64,000 bases of DNA, from the NCBI RefSeq assembly GCF_001202025.1, contig NZ_LGHS01000010.1, positions 37,395 to 101,394 on the forward strand, read 5' to 3'. Positions 1 through 8,686 of this stretch are shown here, in pieces. Numbering within the stretch: position 1 is the first letter of the stretch; each line of letters opens with the position of its first letter. Source of the DNA: Pseudorhodobacter aquimaris. GTDB taxonomy: Bacteria; Pseudomonadota; Alphaproteobacteria; Rhodobacterales; Rhodobacteraceae. The notes beneath the pieces are model-generated. The model saw only the letters and a program-made list of their open reading frames with translations, had not been told where the DNA came from and made no database searches. The translations under genes were made by a program, and so were the position numbers.

Positions 1-183
1 ACGCGGGAAATGCGTCAGGCAATGCTGGTTTCGGTTGCGACATATGGGGTGGCATTGAGTGTATTGGTGCCGCTTTTGGGCAACCACGGGCTGTGGGCGG
101 CGCTGATGGTGCTTAATCTGACGCGGGGCCTGACGATGTGGCGCAAATGGCCAATGGTCGAAGAAAAGGCCGCGAGGGGTTAA
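1..183 (+). CDS. MATE family efflux transporter, C-terminal end (partial)
   Basis: The window opens inside this gene. Sixty codons remain in frame 1, ending at TAA 181-183. The fragment is a hydrophobic helix, then GNHGLWAAL, a second helix and a basic tail (WRKWPMVEE). A 'GNHxLWxAL...ARGL' ending is typical of the last two helices of DinF/NorM-type MATE antiporters, which export drugs or metabolites using H+ or Na+. No domain core is visible, so the family call rests on the C-terminus alone. The BCCT gene follows on the same strand after a 121-base gap. Confidence 0.65.
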   Translation, partial: TREMRQAMLVSVATYGVALSVLVPLLGNHGLWAALMVLNLTRGLTMWRKWPMVEEKAARG

Positions 184-243
184 ATTCCCTAGCGAAGCGT
201 GTCAAAAGGCCGCAAAATGAAAAAGAGCAGTCGTATTTCGCCC

Positions 244-266
244 GAACGCAACGGGGTGGGGCGTTC
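244..266. promoter_or_regulatory. Inverted repeat upstream of the BCCT gene
   Basis: GAACGC at 244-249 and GCGTTC at 261-266 form a perfect 6-bp inverted repeat with an 11-base spacer, about 40 bases upstream of the BCCT start codon. No T-run follows, so it is not an obvious terminator for the MATE gene. It could be an operator for an osmotic or choline regulator, but short arms in high-G+C DNA may be chance. Confidence 0.25.
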
Positions 267-304
267 AAGCTGCCAGATGGAACGTTAATAAAAAGGAAGT
301 TGCG

Positions 305-1963
305 ATGACGTCGACACAAGACGACCAAGACAACAACCCCGAGATCGAACCGATTCCCGAACCGGAAGGCGTGACCGAAATTATCGAAACCGATTTTGAG
401 ATCGGTCAGGATAACGTTGTCGGGGAACGTTTTTTCGCATTTGATATTCACAATCCGGTTTTCCCGCTCTCGGCACTTGTGATTATCGTGTTCACAGTGG
501 GCACGATTATCTTTCAGACCCAGCTGGAGCCGGTATTTACCGCGCTGCGCGATACGCTGACGACCAACCTTGATTGGTTCTTTATCGCGTCGGGCAATGT
601 GTTTGTGCTGCTTTGCCTTTATTTGATTGTATCGCCTTTGGGTAAGGTCCGTCTGGGCGGTCCGCTGGCCACGCCGGATTACGGATATGCCGGCTGGTTT
701 GCGATGCTGTTCGCGGCGGGCATGGGTATCGGCCTGATGTTTTACGGCGTGTCAGAGCCGATGTCGCATTACTCCAGCGCATTTGGCGGCATAAGCATCG
801 GCGAGGATGGCCTGCGCACCGACTGGGCGCCGCTTGGCGCGGCCGAGGGCGATGTTGACGGCGCGCGCCGTCTGGGCATGGCAGCGACTATCTTTCACTG
901 GGGGCTGCACCCTTGGGCGATCTATGCGGTTGTGGCGCTGGCGCTTTCGCTTTTTGCCTATAACAAGGGGCTTCCGCTGACCCTGCGCAGCTGTTTCTAT
1001 CCGATTTTTGGCGAAAAGGTCTGGGGCTGGCCGGGGCATCTGGTGGATGTGCTTGCAGTTTTCGCAACCATCTTTGGACTTGCGACATCCTTGGGGATCG
1101 GCGCGCAGCAAGCGGCGGCGGGGCTTGATTTCCTCTTTGGGTTCGGCACCTCTAACGGGATGCTGATTGCGCTGATCGTCTTTATCACGCTGATCGCGAT
1201 TGTCTCGATTGTGCGCGGGCTTGATGGCGGGGTGAAGGTGCTGTCAGAGCTGAACATCGGCCTTGCAGCCCTTTTGCTGCTTTTTGTCATCATCGTCGGC
1301 CCAACGGTGCAGATCCTCAAAGAGTTCTTTGGCAATCTGGGTGCGTATCTGCAATATCTACCCGCGCTTTCCAATCCGGTTGGCCGTGAGGACGCGAATT
1401 TCACGTCGGGCTGGACTGCGTTTTACTGGGCCTGGTGGATCAGCTGGTCACCTTTTGTGGGTATGTTTATCGCCCGCGTCAGCCGTGGCCGCACGGTGCG
1501 GGAATTCCTGATCGCCGTGTTGATCGTGCCAACCGTTCTGTCGGTCCTGTGGATGACGGCGCTTGGGGGGACGGGGATCTCGCAACTTGTAAACGACGGC
1601 TTTACCGGCGTACAGGATGCGGCGCTTGAGCTGAAGCTGTTCCAGATGCTGACGCAACTGCCGCTGACGGGGATTACCTCGGTTATCGGGATTGTTCTTG
1701 TGGTCGTGTTCTTTGTCACATCGTCGGATAGTGGCAGCCTTGTAATCGATACGATTGCCGCCGGGGGCAAAGTCAATGCACCCTTGCCGCAGCGTATTTT
1801 CTGGGGATCGTTTGAAGGGCTGGTTGCGATTGCATTGCTTGTTGGGGGTGGCCTTTCGGCGTTGCAGGCAATGGCGGTTTCGACCGGATTGCCGTTTACT
1901 TTCGTGCTTTTGGCCGCTTGTTATGCGATCGTAAAAGGCTTGCAGGCCGAAGTAAAAGCCTGA
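305..1963 (+). CDS. BCCT family betaine/choline/carnitine transporter
   Basis: Secondary transporter of quaternary ammonium solutes (glycine betaine, choline, carnitine or DMSP) in the cytoplasmic membrane, 552 residues with about 12 hydrophobic segments. Diagnostic motifs are the glycine-rich GMGIGLMFYGVSEP (about residues 139-152), the aromatic block SGWTAFYWAWW followed by SPFVGMFIARVSRGRT (about 368-400) and TSSDSGSLV in the C-terminal third. The start has a good ribosome site (AAGGAAG, 6 bases away). The cytoplasmic C-terminal tail is short, unlike osmosensing BetP. The acidic N-terminus (about 45 residues) precedes the first helix. The gene stands alone and ends at a strong terminator. 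Substrate cannot be decided from sequence; in marine Rhodobacterales such carriers take up betaine or DMSP as osmolyte or carbon source. Confidence 0.93.
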   Translation: MTSTQDDQDNNPEIEPIPEPEGVTEIIETDFEIGQDNVVGERFFAFDIHNPVFPLSALVIIVFTVGTIIFQTQLEPVFTALRDTLTTNLDWFFIASGNVFVLLCLYLIVSPLGKVRLGGPLATPDYGYAGWFAMLFAAGMGIGLMFYGVSEPMSHYSSAFGGISIGEDGLRTDWAPLGAAEGDVDGARRLGMAATIFHWGLHPWAIYAVVALALSLFAYNKGLPLTLRSCFYPIFGEKVWGWPGHLVDVLAVFATIFGLATSLGIGAQQAAAGLDFLFGFGTSNGMLIALIVFITLIAIVSIVRGLDGGVKVLSELNIGLAALLLLFVIIVGPTVQILKEFFGNLGAYLQYLPALSNPVGREDANFTSGWTAFYWAWWISWSPFVGMFIARVSRGRTVREFLIAVLIVPTVLSVLWMTALGGTGISQLVNDGFTGVQDAALELKLFQMLTQLPLTGITSVIGIVLVVVFFVTSSDSGSLVIDTIAAGGKVNAPLPQRIFWGSFEGLVAIALLVGGGLSALQAMAVSTGLPFTFVLLAACYAIVKGLQAEVKA

Positions 1964-1982
1964 CCCTTACGGATAAACCTAA

Positions 1983-2013
1983 AAAACGGCGCGGGGGATC
2001 CTCGCGCCGTTTT
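1983..2013. terminator. Bidirectional rho-independent terminator
   Basis: A perfect 11-bp stem (1983-1993 with 2003-2013, AAAACGGCGCG and its complement) has a 9-base loop and A/T runs on both outer sides. It lies between the convergent BCCT gene and the TIGR02186 gene and can serve both. Confidence 0.85.
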
Positions 2014-2023
2014 GCATGCGCAG

Positions 2024-2806
2024 TTAACGGCGCAGCAATCCAAAGGCGACAGAGGCCCCCCAGCCGGCAGCAACCGCCAGAACCAGCGACAAGAGCCCGT
2101 AAACCAGCGGCTGTTCATGGGCGAGGTTGTGGATCCACCGCTCAAATCCGTCCTTGTTGACGGTAATGATCTCTTCGTGCTTGTCGACGACATGCCCGTC
2201 ACGGGTGATGAACAAACGCACCTTATATTCGCCCTCAACCAGATTGGCGGGCAGGGCTACATCGGCGCGAAACAGCGTGGATTGCAACAGATTGACAGAG
2301 CTTTCGGCTAGGCTGTAATCGTGGTTTTCCTTGCGGATACGGATCAGCGCATCCAGAAATACCGGCGCATCAGCGGCCTCGGCGGCGGTCCCAACGGCGC
2401 GGATCGCGCTGGGGATTGTGATCTGATGGCGCAAATCCTCGGTCGCGGAGAGGGCCTCGGACAGCGGGGCAGAAGAGGCGATGGCATAAAAGCTGGGCGC
2501 GCGGCCAATGGTAACTGAATCGACATTCATCCAGATGCCAAAGCGCCGCTCTTTGCGCCGCACGGTTAGCGGGCCTGAGGGGCCTTGCACCGTGGCAATC
2601 ACCTGCAAGGGGGCACCGCTGGGAATAGGCGCCTCACGCCGTACCGCGCCATAGATCAAAATCTCGGAGCCGGTGAAATTGGCCGTGATCGCGACAAGGT
2701 TCTGGCTAAGTCCCGCGACAATCGTCTCGCCGGTGCCCACGGGGTCATCGGCGGCTTGAAGCGGCAGCGACATGGCAACGAGACACAAGAGCGCGCGCAG
2801 CTTCAT
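2024..2806 (-). CDS. TIGR02186 family membrane protein
   Basis: Conserved alphaproteobacterial protein of unknown function, 260 residues. It has an N-terminal signal peptide (MKLRALLCLVAMSLPLQA), a long exported beta-rich domain, and one C-terminal helix (about 232-256, LVYGLLSLVLAVAAGWGASV) ending in a short basic tail (LLRR). This suggests a periplasmic domain anchored by its C-terminus. It overlaps the upstream TSUP transporter gene by ATGA and has its own strong ribosome site (GGGAGG). TIGR02186 genes usually sit beside TauE/SafE genes, so it may be an accessory of that transporter; this is inference from context. Its function is not established. Confidence 0.85.
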   Translation of the reverse strand: MKLRALLCLVAMSLPLQAADDPVGTGETIVAGLSQNLVAITANFTGSEILIYGAVRREAPIPSGAPLQVIATVQGPSGPLTVRRKERRFGIWMNVDSVTIGRAPSFYAIASSAPLSEALSATEDLRHQITIPSAIRAVGTAAEAADAPVFLDALIRIRKENHDYSLAESSVNLLQSTLFRADVALPANLVEGEYKVRLFITRDGHVVDKHEEIITVNKDGFERWIHNLAHEQPLVYGLLSLVLAVAAGWGASVAFGLLRR

Positions 2807-3723
2807 GGGAACCTCCCCGGCGCGATGGAGTAAAGTTCATCCGGGGTCAGAAGCAGGCCAAGGGCGATGCGCAGGCACACGGCCAGCACCATCAGCGCCA
2901 GCAATATGCGCAGCTGTTCGGCGCGCAGCATCAAGCCGATCCGTGACCCGATCTGCGCGCCGACGACCCCGCCAAGGATCAGCAAAAGAGCCAGCACCAT
3001 ATCGACCGTCTGGCTGGTGACAGCGTGCATGACGGTGGTAAAGGCGGTCACAAAAAGAACCTGGAACAGCGAAGTGCCAACGACAACTTTGGTCGGCATA
3101 CCCAGCAAGTAAATCATGGCCGGCACCATGATAAAGCCGCCACCGACCCCCATGATCGCCGACAAAAACCCGACTGCGGCACCGGCCATCAATGGAGGGA
3201 TGACCGAAATATAAAGCCCCGAGGCCCGAAATTTCACTTTCAGCGGCAGCTTATGGACCGAATAATGCACATGAGCCCGCCGGATCGGGGCATTGGGTTT
3301 ACGCGCACGCATCAAGGCGCCAAGGCTCTCCTTGAACATCATGGCACCAATCAGGCCCAAAAACAGCACATAGGAAAGCTGCACGAAAAGGTCGATCTGG
3401 CCCAAAGTCGTGAGCCATGCAAACACCCAAATCCCAAGCGCGGACCCTGCCAGACCACCTGCAAGCAGCACCAACCCCATGCGGAAATCCACGGCCTTGC
3501 GTTTCAACTGTGCCAAGACACCCGAAACAGAGGAGGCCACTACAAGGTTCGCCCCCGTCGCCACGGCAACCGCCGGCGGTATGCCCATGAAAAACAGCAA
3601 AGGCGTGATGATGAAACCGCCGCCCACCCCGAACATGCCTGACAACACCCCGACAATTCCGCCCAAGCCGAACAAGACCAGTGCGTTTACGGAAAGTTCT
3701 GCGATTGGCAGGTAAAGCTGCAT
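2803..3723 (-). CDS. TSUP (TauE/SafE) family anion permease
   Basis: Integral membrane protein of 306 residues, probably exporting or importing a sulfur oxyanion or organosulfur anion such as sulfite or sulfoacetate. It has the internal duplication of the family: GVLSGMFGVGGGFIITPLL near residues 24-42 and VGFLSAIMGVGGGFIMVPA in the second half, each starting a four-helix block. A basic cytoplasmic linker (KPNAPIRRAHVHY, about 141-153) lies between them. Its 3' end overlaps the TIGR02186 gene by four bases, so the two are translationally coupled. The start has only a weak upstream ribosome site. Nothing nearby fixes the substrate. Confidence 0.9.
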   Translation of the reverse strand: MQLYLPIAELSVNALVLFGLGGIVGVLSGMFGVGGGFIITPLLFFMGIPPAVAVATGANLVVASSVSGVLAQLKRKAVDFRMGLVLLAGGLAGSALGIWVFAWLTTLGQIDLFVQLSYVLFLGLIGAMMFKESLGALMRARKPNAPIRRAHVHYSVHKLPLKVKFRASGLYISVIPPLMAGAAVGFLSAIMGVGGGFIMVPAMIYLLGMPTKVVVGTSLFQVLFVTAFTTVMHAVTSQTVDMVLALLLILGGVVGAQIGSRIGLMLRAEQLRILLALMVLAVCLRIALGLLLTPDELYSIAPGRFP

Positions 3724-3894
3724 GTCAGGCCCGGGCAGAGGTGAAAGAGGCGGCGTTAAGGGCGCGCGGCGAGGGGCGGGGCGGTGTTTTCCAAGGATTG
3801 CGCTGCTTGGGGGGAGATGTCAAACCCCAGCGCACAGGAATTGTCGCTTTGCCAAAGGCTATCGGATTTTTGCCATGAAAATGTAAAGATGGCT

Positions 3895-4860
3895 TCACCT
3901 CTCTTTGATGTAAGGCTCACCTCCGGCGCGGGGGGGCGTGGCCTTGCCGATGAATCCCGCAAGGATGACGACCGTCAGAACATAGGGCAGGGCTTGCATG
4001 AATTGTGCGGGTAGGGTGATCACACCAAAGTCGATGCTTGGGAAACGGTTGCCCACCGCCTCTAGAAACCCGAACAGCAAGGTCGCGCCCAAGGCATACC
4101 AAGGCCGCCATTTCGCAAAGATCAGCGCGGCCAAGGCGATAAACCCGCGCCCCGCCGTCATCTCTTTGCCAAAGCCCGCCGCCAACCCGAGCGCCAGATA
4201 GGCACCGGCCAAACCACACAACACACCGCAAATCGCCACGGCTGCATATCGGATCCCGGTGACCGAAATCCCCGCCGTATCCACCGCCGCCGGGTTTTCC
4301 CCTACGGCGCGCAGGCGCAGCCCAAAACGTGTACGGTAAAGCACCCAGGCCGAGGCGGGCACACAGGCGATGGCAATATAGACCAGCGCGCTGTGGCCGG
4401 AGATCATCTCGGCATAGATTGGGCCGATGAAAGGTATGGGCGCCACCGTATCGGCAAGGGGCAGGGTGATCGGACCAAAACGGGCATCGCCCGTCAGCGC
4501 GGGCGTTCGCCCCCCCAGCGCAAACCAGTTCTGCCCCAACAAAACCGTCAGCCCCGAGGCCAGAAAATTGATCGCAACGCCGGAAATCAACTGGTTGCCG
4601 CGAAAGGTGATCGCCGCCAGCCCGTGTATCCCCGCCATCAGCAGCGAGGCGAACACCCCCGCCAGCACGCCCAGCCAGACCGATCCGGTCACCGCCGCCA
4701 CCGATCCCGACAGAAACGCGGCCGCCAGCATCTTGCCCTCTAGCCCGATGTCAAACACGCCCGCGCGTTCCGAAAACAGACCCGCAAGGCAGGCAAACAG
4801 CAAAGGAGTCGCCAGCCGGATAGAGCTGTCCAAAATCTGGATGAGGGTTGCGAAATCCAT
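3895..4860 (-). CDS. Nucleoside-type ABC transporter permease (NupQ-like)
   Basis: Last gene of the BMP-type importer operon and one of two inner-membrane permease subunits. About 321 residues, mostly hydrophobic helices, with the branched-chain/BMP permease signature ERAGVFDIGLEGKML near residues 28-42 and a GRGFIALAALIFAKW EAA-like loop that contacts the ATPase. The upstream permease ends TGATG across this start, so I chose ATG at 4860; GTG at 4863 is also possible. Family members (NupPQ, YufPQ) import purine nucleosides or related compounds. The adjacent purine catabolism genes support such a substrate here but do not prove it. Confidence 0.9.
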   Translation of the reverse strand: MDFATLIQILDSSIRLATPLLFACLAGLFSERAGVFDIGLEGKMLAAAFLSGSVAAVTGSVWLGVLAGVFASLLMAGIHGLAAITFRGNQLISGVAINFLASGLTVLLGQNWFALGGRTPALTGDARFGPITLPLADTVAPIPFIGPIYAEMISGHSALVYIAIACVPASAWVLYRTRFGLRLRAVGENPAAVDTAGISVTGIRYAAVAICGVLCGLAGAYLALGLAAGFGKEMTAGRGFIALAALIFAKWRPWYALGATLLFGFLEAVGNRFPSIDFGVITLPAQFMQALPYVLTVVILAGFIGKATPPRAGGEPYIKER

Positions 4861-5954
4861 CACGCCTTCCCCTTTTTCATCAACAAGAACAGACCGGCCA
4901 CCGGACGGCGCACCATATCATCCAATGCCCCCGTAAACAGGATCACCAGCGCCTGAATGACGATAATCAGCTCTCGCGGGATGCTGGTCCAAAGCGCAAG
5001 CTCGGCCCCGCCTTGATAGAGGAACCCGAACAAAAGCGCGGCCAAAAGCACGCCAACCGGGTGGCTGCGCCCCATCAAAGCCACGGCGATACCGATGAAC
5101 CCAGCCCCCTCAACCGAGTTCAAAAGCAGCCGCCCCGCCTCGCCCATAACGGTGTTGATCGCCATCATTCCCGACAAGCCACCGGAAATCAGCATGGCAT
5201 ACATCGTCATGCGCACAGGGTTTATGCCCGCGTAAACGCTGGCTTTTTCCGATTTCCCAAAGGCGCGCAGCTGATAGCCGAGCCGCGTACGCCACATCAG
5301 CAACCAGACCCCCACACATGACGCCAGTGCGATCAGCAGGCTGATATTGGCGGGGTTGCGATTGTTGAAGGGGATGCCGACCAGCGCCAGAATATCGTTC
5401 AGCCGTGGCAGGCGCATCGCATCGCCAAAACGTGCCGAGGCGCTGTCAAGCGCGCCCTCGGGCCGCAGAACATTGACCAGCAGATAGACCAGCAAGGCCG
5501 AGGCGATGAAGTTGAACATGATGGTGGTGATCACCACATGGCTGCCGCGCTTGGCCTGCAAATAGGCAGGAATGGCCGCCCAGGCCGCGCCAAACAGTGC
5601 CGAGGCGAAAACCGCCGCAACCAGCGCCAACGACCAATGTGGCCAAGGGATGAACAGGCAGGCCATCGCCACGCCCAAACCGCCAAGGGTCGCCTGCCCC
5701 TCTCCGCCGATGTTGAACAACCCCGCCTGAAAGGCGACAGAGACAGCAAGCCCAGTAAAGATGAAATTGGTCGCGTAATAAAGCGTATAGCCCCAGCCAT
5801 AGGTGGAGCCGAGCGCCCCCGTGACCATCAGCTTCATCGCGGCGATAGGGTCTTCGCCAATCGCAAGGATAACAAGACCGGAGATGAAAAAAGCAATCAG
5901 CAGGCTGATCAAGGGCACCAGAACGGCATCGGCCCATTTCGGCATTGCGGTCAT
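4860..5954 (-). CDS. Nucleoside-type ABC transporter permease (NupP-like)
   Basis: Second permease of the BMP-type importer, 364 residues with about 8-10 membrane helices. The FNIGGEGQATLGGL motif (about 80-93) and a second-half segment GAGFIGIAVALMGRSHPVG match the longer permease of the NupP/YufP type. Its start overlaps the ATPase stop (ATGA) and its stop overlaps the next permease start, so the complex is made in a tightly coupled order. With the shorter permease it forms the heterodimeric channel. Confidence 0.9.
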   Translation of the reverse strand: MTAMPKWADAVLVPLISLLIAFFISGLVILAIGEDPIAAMKLMVTGALGSTYGWGYTLYYATNFIFTGLAVSVAFQAGLFNIGGEGQATLGGLGVAMACLFIPWPHWSLALVAAVFASALFGAAWAAIPAYLQAKRGSHVVITTIMFNFIASALLVYLLVNVLRPEGALDSASARFGDAMRLPRLNDILALVGIPFNNRNPANISLLIALASCVGVWLLMWRTRLGYQLRAFGKSEKASVYAGINPVRMTMYAMLISGGLSGMMAINTVMGEAGRLLLNSVEGAGFIGIAVALMGRSHPVGVLLAALLFGFLYQGGAELALWTSIPRELIIVIQALVILFTGALDDMVRRPVAGLFLLMKKGKA

Positions 5955-7519
5955 TTTACTACTCCCGCCATCAACAGGCCCAATTCGCGTTCATTGGTGA
6001 TCTTGGGGTCGCGTTCGCCCATAATCTTACCGTCAAACATCACGGCGATCCGGTCCGACAGGCTCATGATTTCGTCCAGTTCCACCGAGACCAGAAGCAC
6101 CGCCTTGCCCGCATCGCGCAGGGCGACGATTTGCTTGTGGATAAATTCGATCGCGCCGATGTCGACGCCGCGTGTCGGTTGGCCGACAAGCAACAACTCG
6201 GGGTTGCGGTCCATTTCTCGGGCGACGACCAGCTTTTGCTGGTTCCCGCCGGAAAAGTTTTTCGCGGGCAGTGTCGGGATTGGCGGGCGCACGTCATAGC
6301 GTTCCATCTTGTCCACGGTATCGGTGCGGACCGCGTCATTATCCATCAGCAGCGCAGAGCGTTGATATTCCGGCGCGTGGTGATAGCCGAAGGCCACGTT
6401 TTCCCAAGCGGTGAAATCCATGATCAGGCCAAGGTGTTGGCGGTCCTCCGGCACATGGGCGATGCCACGCGCGCGCCGCGATTGCCCGTCGGCCGTGGCA
6501 TTGAGTGCGACTTCCTGCCCGTTCAGCCGGACGGTGCCTTCACCCCGCGCGATGCCCGCCAGAAGCTCCAGAAGTTCCGATTGGCCGTTTCCCGCAACGC
6601 CCGCGATGCCCAAAATCTCTCCGGCGCGAATGTTGAAGGAAATACCCTTCAGCCGTTCCACCCCGGTCTCATCGCGCACCCGCAGGTTTTCTACCTCCAG
6701 CACCATGCCGCCGGGGGCGGCGGGCGTTTTTTCAACCGAAAGCAAGACCTTGCGCCCGACCATCAGTTCCGCCAATTCCTCGGGAGAGGTCTCGGCGGTT
6801 TTGACGGTGGCAGTCATCTGGCCGCGGCGCATGACGGACACCGTATCGGTGATCTCCATGATCTCGCGCAGTTTGTGGGTGATCAGGATCACGGTTTTAC
6901 CCTGATCTTTCAATCCGTTGAGGATACGAAACAACTGGTCTGCCTCAGCCGGGGTCAAGACGCCGGTGGGCTCGTCCAAAATCAGGATGTCGGCCTGACG
7001 GTAAAGCGCCTTGAGGATTTCCACCCGCTGTTGGTGACCAACGGAAAGGTCCTCGACCACCGCATCGGGGTTGACCTCCAGCTCATATTCTCGTGCCAGA
7101 TCGGACAGCGATTTGCGCGCCTTGGCCATGGCCCCGCGCAAGATTGCCCCACCCTCGGCCCCAAGGATCACATTTTCCAGAACAGTAAAATTCGGCACCA
7201 GTTTGAAGTGCTGGAACACCATCCCGATCCCTGCGCGAATGGCGCTTTGGCTGTCAGGGATCGGGGTCAGATTGCCCGAGATATAGATCTCTCCGGCGTC
7301 GGCCTTGTAGAAGCCGTAAAGGATGGACATCAGGGTTGATTTTCCGGCCCCGTTTTCCCCGATGATCCCGTGGATAGAGCCTTTTGCGACCTGGATCGAG
7401 ATGTCCTTATTGGCCTGAACCGGGCCAAAAGCCTTGGATATCCCGCGCAGCTCGATCGCGAGCGGGTTCGAGGCTGAGGCGGCAGATTCCTGCCGCCTCG
7501 AGGTTTCCACTGCCGCCAT
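5951..7519 (-). CDS. ABC transporter ATPase with two nucleotide-binding domains (NupO-like)
   Basis: Energises the BMP-type importer. The 522 residues hold two ABC cassettes. The first has Walker A GENGAGKST, signature LSVGHQQRVEIL and Walker B ILILDEPTGVLTP. The second has a degenerate Walker A (GVAGNGQSE, no GKS/T), signature FSGGNQQKLVVARE and LLLVGQPTRGVDIGA. This pattern of one complete and one degenerate site is normal for sugar and nucleoside importer ATPases (RbsA, NupO), so it is not a broken gene. It begins 3 bases after the binding-protein stop codon and overlaps the next permease by four bases. Confidence 0.93.
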   Translation of the reverse strand: MAAVETSRRQESAASASNPLAIELRGISKAFGPVQANKDISIQVAKGSIHGIIGENGAGKSTLMSILYGFYKADAGEIYISGNLTPIPDSQSAIRAGIGMVFQHFKLVPNFTVLENVILGAEGGAILRGAMAKARKSLSDLAREYELEVNPDAVVEDLSVGHQQRVEILKALYRQADILILDEPTGVLTPAEADQLFRILNGLKDQGKTVILITHKLREIMEITDTVSVMRRGQMTATVKTAETSPEELAELMVGRKVLLSVEKTPAAPGGMVLEVENLRVRDETGVERLKGISFNIRAGEILGIAGVAGNGQSELLELLAGIARGEGTVRLNGQEVALNATADGQSRRARGIAHVPEDRQHLGLIMDFTAWENVAFGYHHAPEYQRSALLMDNDAVRTDTVDKMERYDVRPPIPTLPAKNFSGGNQQKLVVAREMDRNPELLLVGQPTRGVDIGAIEFIHKQIVALRDAGKAVLLVSVELDEIMSLSDRIAVMFDGKIMGERDPKITNERELGLLMAGVVK

Positions 7520-7521
7520 CC

Positions 7522-8517
7522 TTAGAACGAAACGGCGGGGCAGGTGTTATCGGTGTAATAATCGTGGACAGCCAGTTCACCCGAAGCGATCTTGGCGGCC
7601 GCGGCATCCACGGCGGCTTTCATCTCTTCGGTGATCAGCGCCTCGTTGTTCTCATCCAGCGCATAGCCGACACCTTCGGCGGCGAGGTCCATATTCACAT
7701 GGCCGGTTTCCACCGCCTCACCGGCCTTGAACGCCGCATAGACCGCGTTGTCGACCCGTTTGAGCATCGAGGTCAGAACCTTGCCGGGGTGCAGGTGGTT
7801 CTGGTTGCTGTCCACCCCGATAGAGAGGATGTCGGCATCTGCCGCCGCTTGCAAGACACCCATGCCGGTGCCGCCGGCCGCCGCAAAGATCACATCCGCG
7901 CCCTGGCTGATCTGCGACTTGGCCAATTCGCCGCCCTTTACCGGGTCATTCCATGCCGCCCCTGTGTTGCCGGTCATATTGGCAATGACCGTTGCATCCG
8001 GTGTGACGGCCTTGACGCCCTGCGCATAGCCGCAGCCGAACTGGCGGATCAGGGGGATATCCATGCCGCCGATAAAGCCCACGGTGTCGGATTTTGACGC
8101 CATAGCCGCGAGCATCCCGACCAGATAGGACCCTTCATGTTCGGCAAACATGACTGAACGGACGTTGGGTTGATCGACCACACCATCGATCAGAACGAAT
8201 TTGGTATCGGGGAAATCAGGGGCAACGGTGTTCAAGGTCTCGATGTTCGAAAAAGACATGACGACGATCGGATTTGCGCCGGTTTCGGCCATGCGACGTA
8301 CGAATTGTTCACGCTGCGCCTCGGACTGCATTTCCAGTTCTTTATAAGATCCACCGGTTTCCTTGGCCCAACGCTGTGCGCCCTCATAGGCGGACTCGTT
8401 AAAAGATTTGTCGAATTTGCCGCCAAGGTCAAAGATCAGGGCCGGGTCGGCCACAGCCGCGCCTGCAGTCAACGCGATACTCGCAGTGGCCGCGGCGAAA
8501 TGTTTCATGAGGCTCAT
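7522..8517 (-). CDS. BMP family substrate-binding protein of a nucleoside-type ABC transporter
   Basis: Periplasmic receptor that delivers the ligand to the permeases, first gene of the four-gene operon. ATG at 8517 was chosen because GGGAG lies about 7 bases upstream; the longer reading frame has no such site. The product (331 residues) has a signal peptide (MKHFAAATASIALTAGAAVA) and no lipobox cysteine, so it is soluble, unlike many Gram-positive BMP lipoproteins. Family motifs are FDLGGKFDKSFNESAYEG near the mature N-terminus, and VGFIGGMDIPLIRQF and FAAAGGTGMGVLQAA in the ligand lobes. BMP proteins bind purine nucleosides and related ligands; the purine genes at 10.4-15.3 kb make this plausible here. 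Confidence 0.92.
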   Translation of the reverse strand: MSLMKHFAAATASIALTAGAAVADPALIFDLGGKFDKSFNESAYEGAQRWAKETGGSYKELEMQSEAQREQFVRRMAETGANPIVVMSFSNIETLNTVAPDFPDTKFVLIDGVVDQPNVRSVMFAEHEGSYLVGMLAAMASKSDTVGFIGGMDIPLIRQFGCGYAQGVKAVTPDATVIANMTGNTGAAWNDPVKGGELAKSQISQGADVIFAAAGGTGMGVLQAAADADILSIGVDSNQNHLHPGKVLTSMLKRVDNAVYAAFKAGEAVETGHVNMDLAAEGVGYALDENNEALITEEMKAAVDAAAAKIASGELAVHDYYTDNTCPAVSF

Positions 8518-8583
8518 TTGTCGTCTCCCGTTTGGACTCCTTGCCATCCCCAGAATCCTTTGCGGACAGGTGGACGTGCTGTA

Positions 8584-8617
8584 CCCAAATTTGGGCGTGT
8601 TTGGGGTAGGGGGTCAA
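8584..8617 (-). promoter_or_regulatory. Palindrome and possible -35 box upstream of the BMP transporter operon
   Basis: CCCAAATTTGGG at 8584-8595 is a perfect 12-bp palindrome 67 bases upstream of the chosen BMP start. On the minus strand a TTGACC hexamer (8612-8617) precedes it, so the position expected for a -10 box falls inside the palindrome. This layout suggests a repressor operator over the promoter. The -10 match itself is weak. Confidence 0.4.
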
Positions 8618-8686
8618 TAGGAATATGACGCGGACCCGTGCGAATTGGGTGCGCAGCCGGAATTCGATGTGCTTTGGTGGGCTGTG

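Noticed and set aside
5945..7339. 464-codon open frame on the plus strand across the ABC ATPase
   Set aside because: Antisense to a gene with two clear ABC cassettes; no motif in the mirror frame.
5951..7519. Degenerate second Walker A in the nucleoside-importer ATPase taken as a mutation
   Set aside because: RbsA/NupO-type ATPases normally have one complete and one degenerate site, so this is the family pattern.
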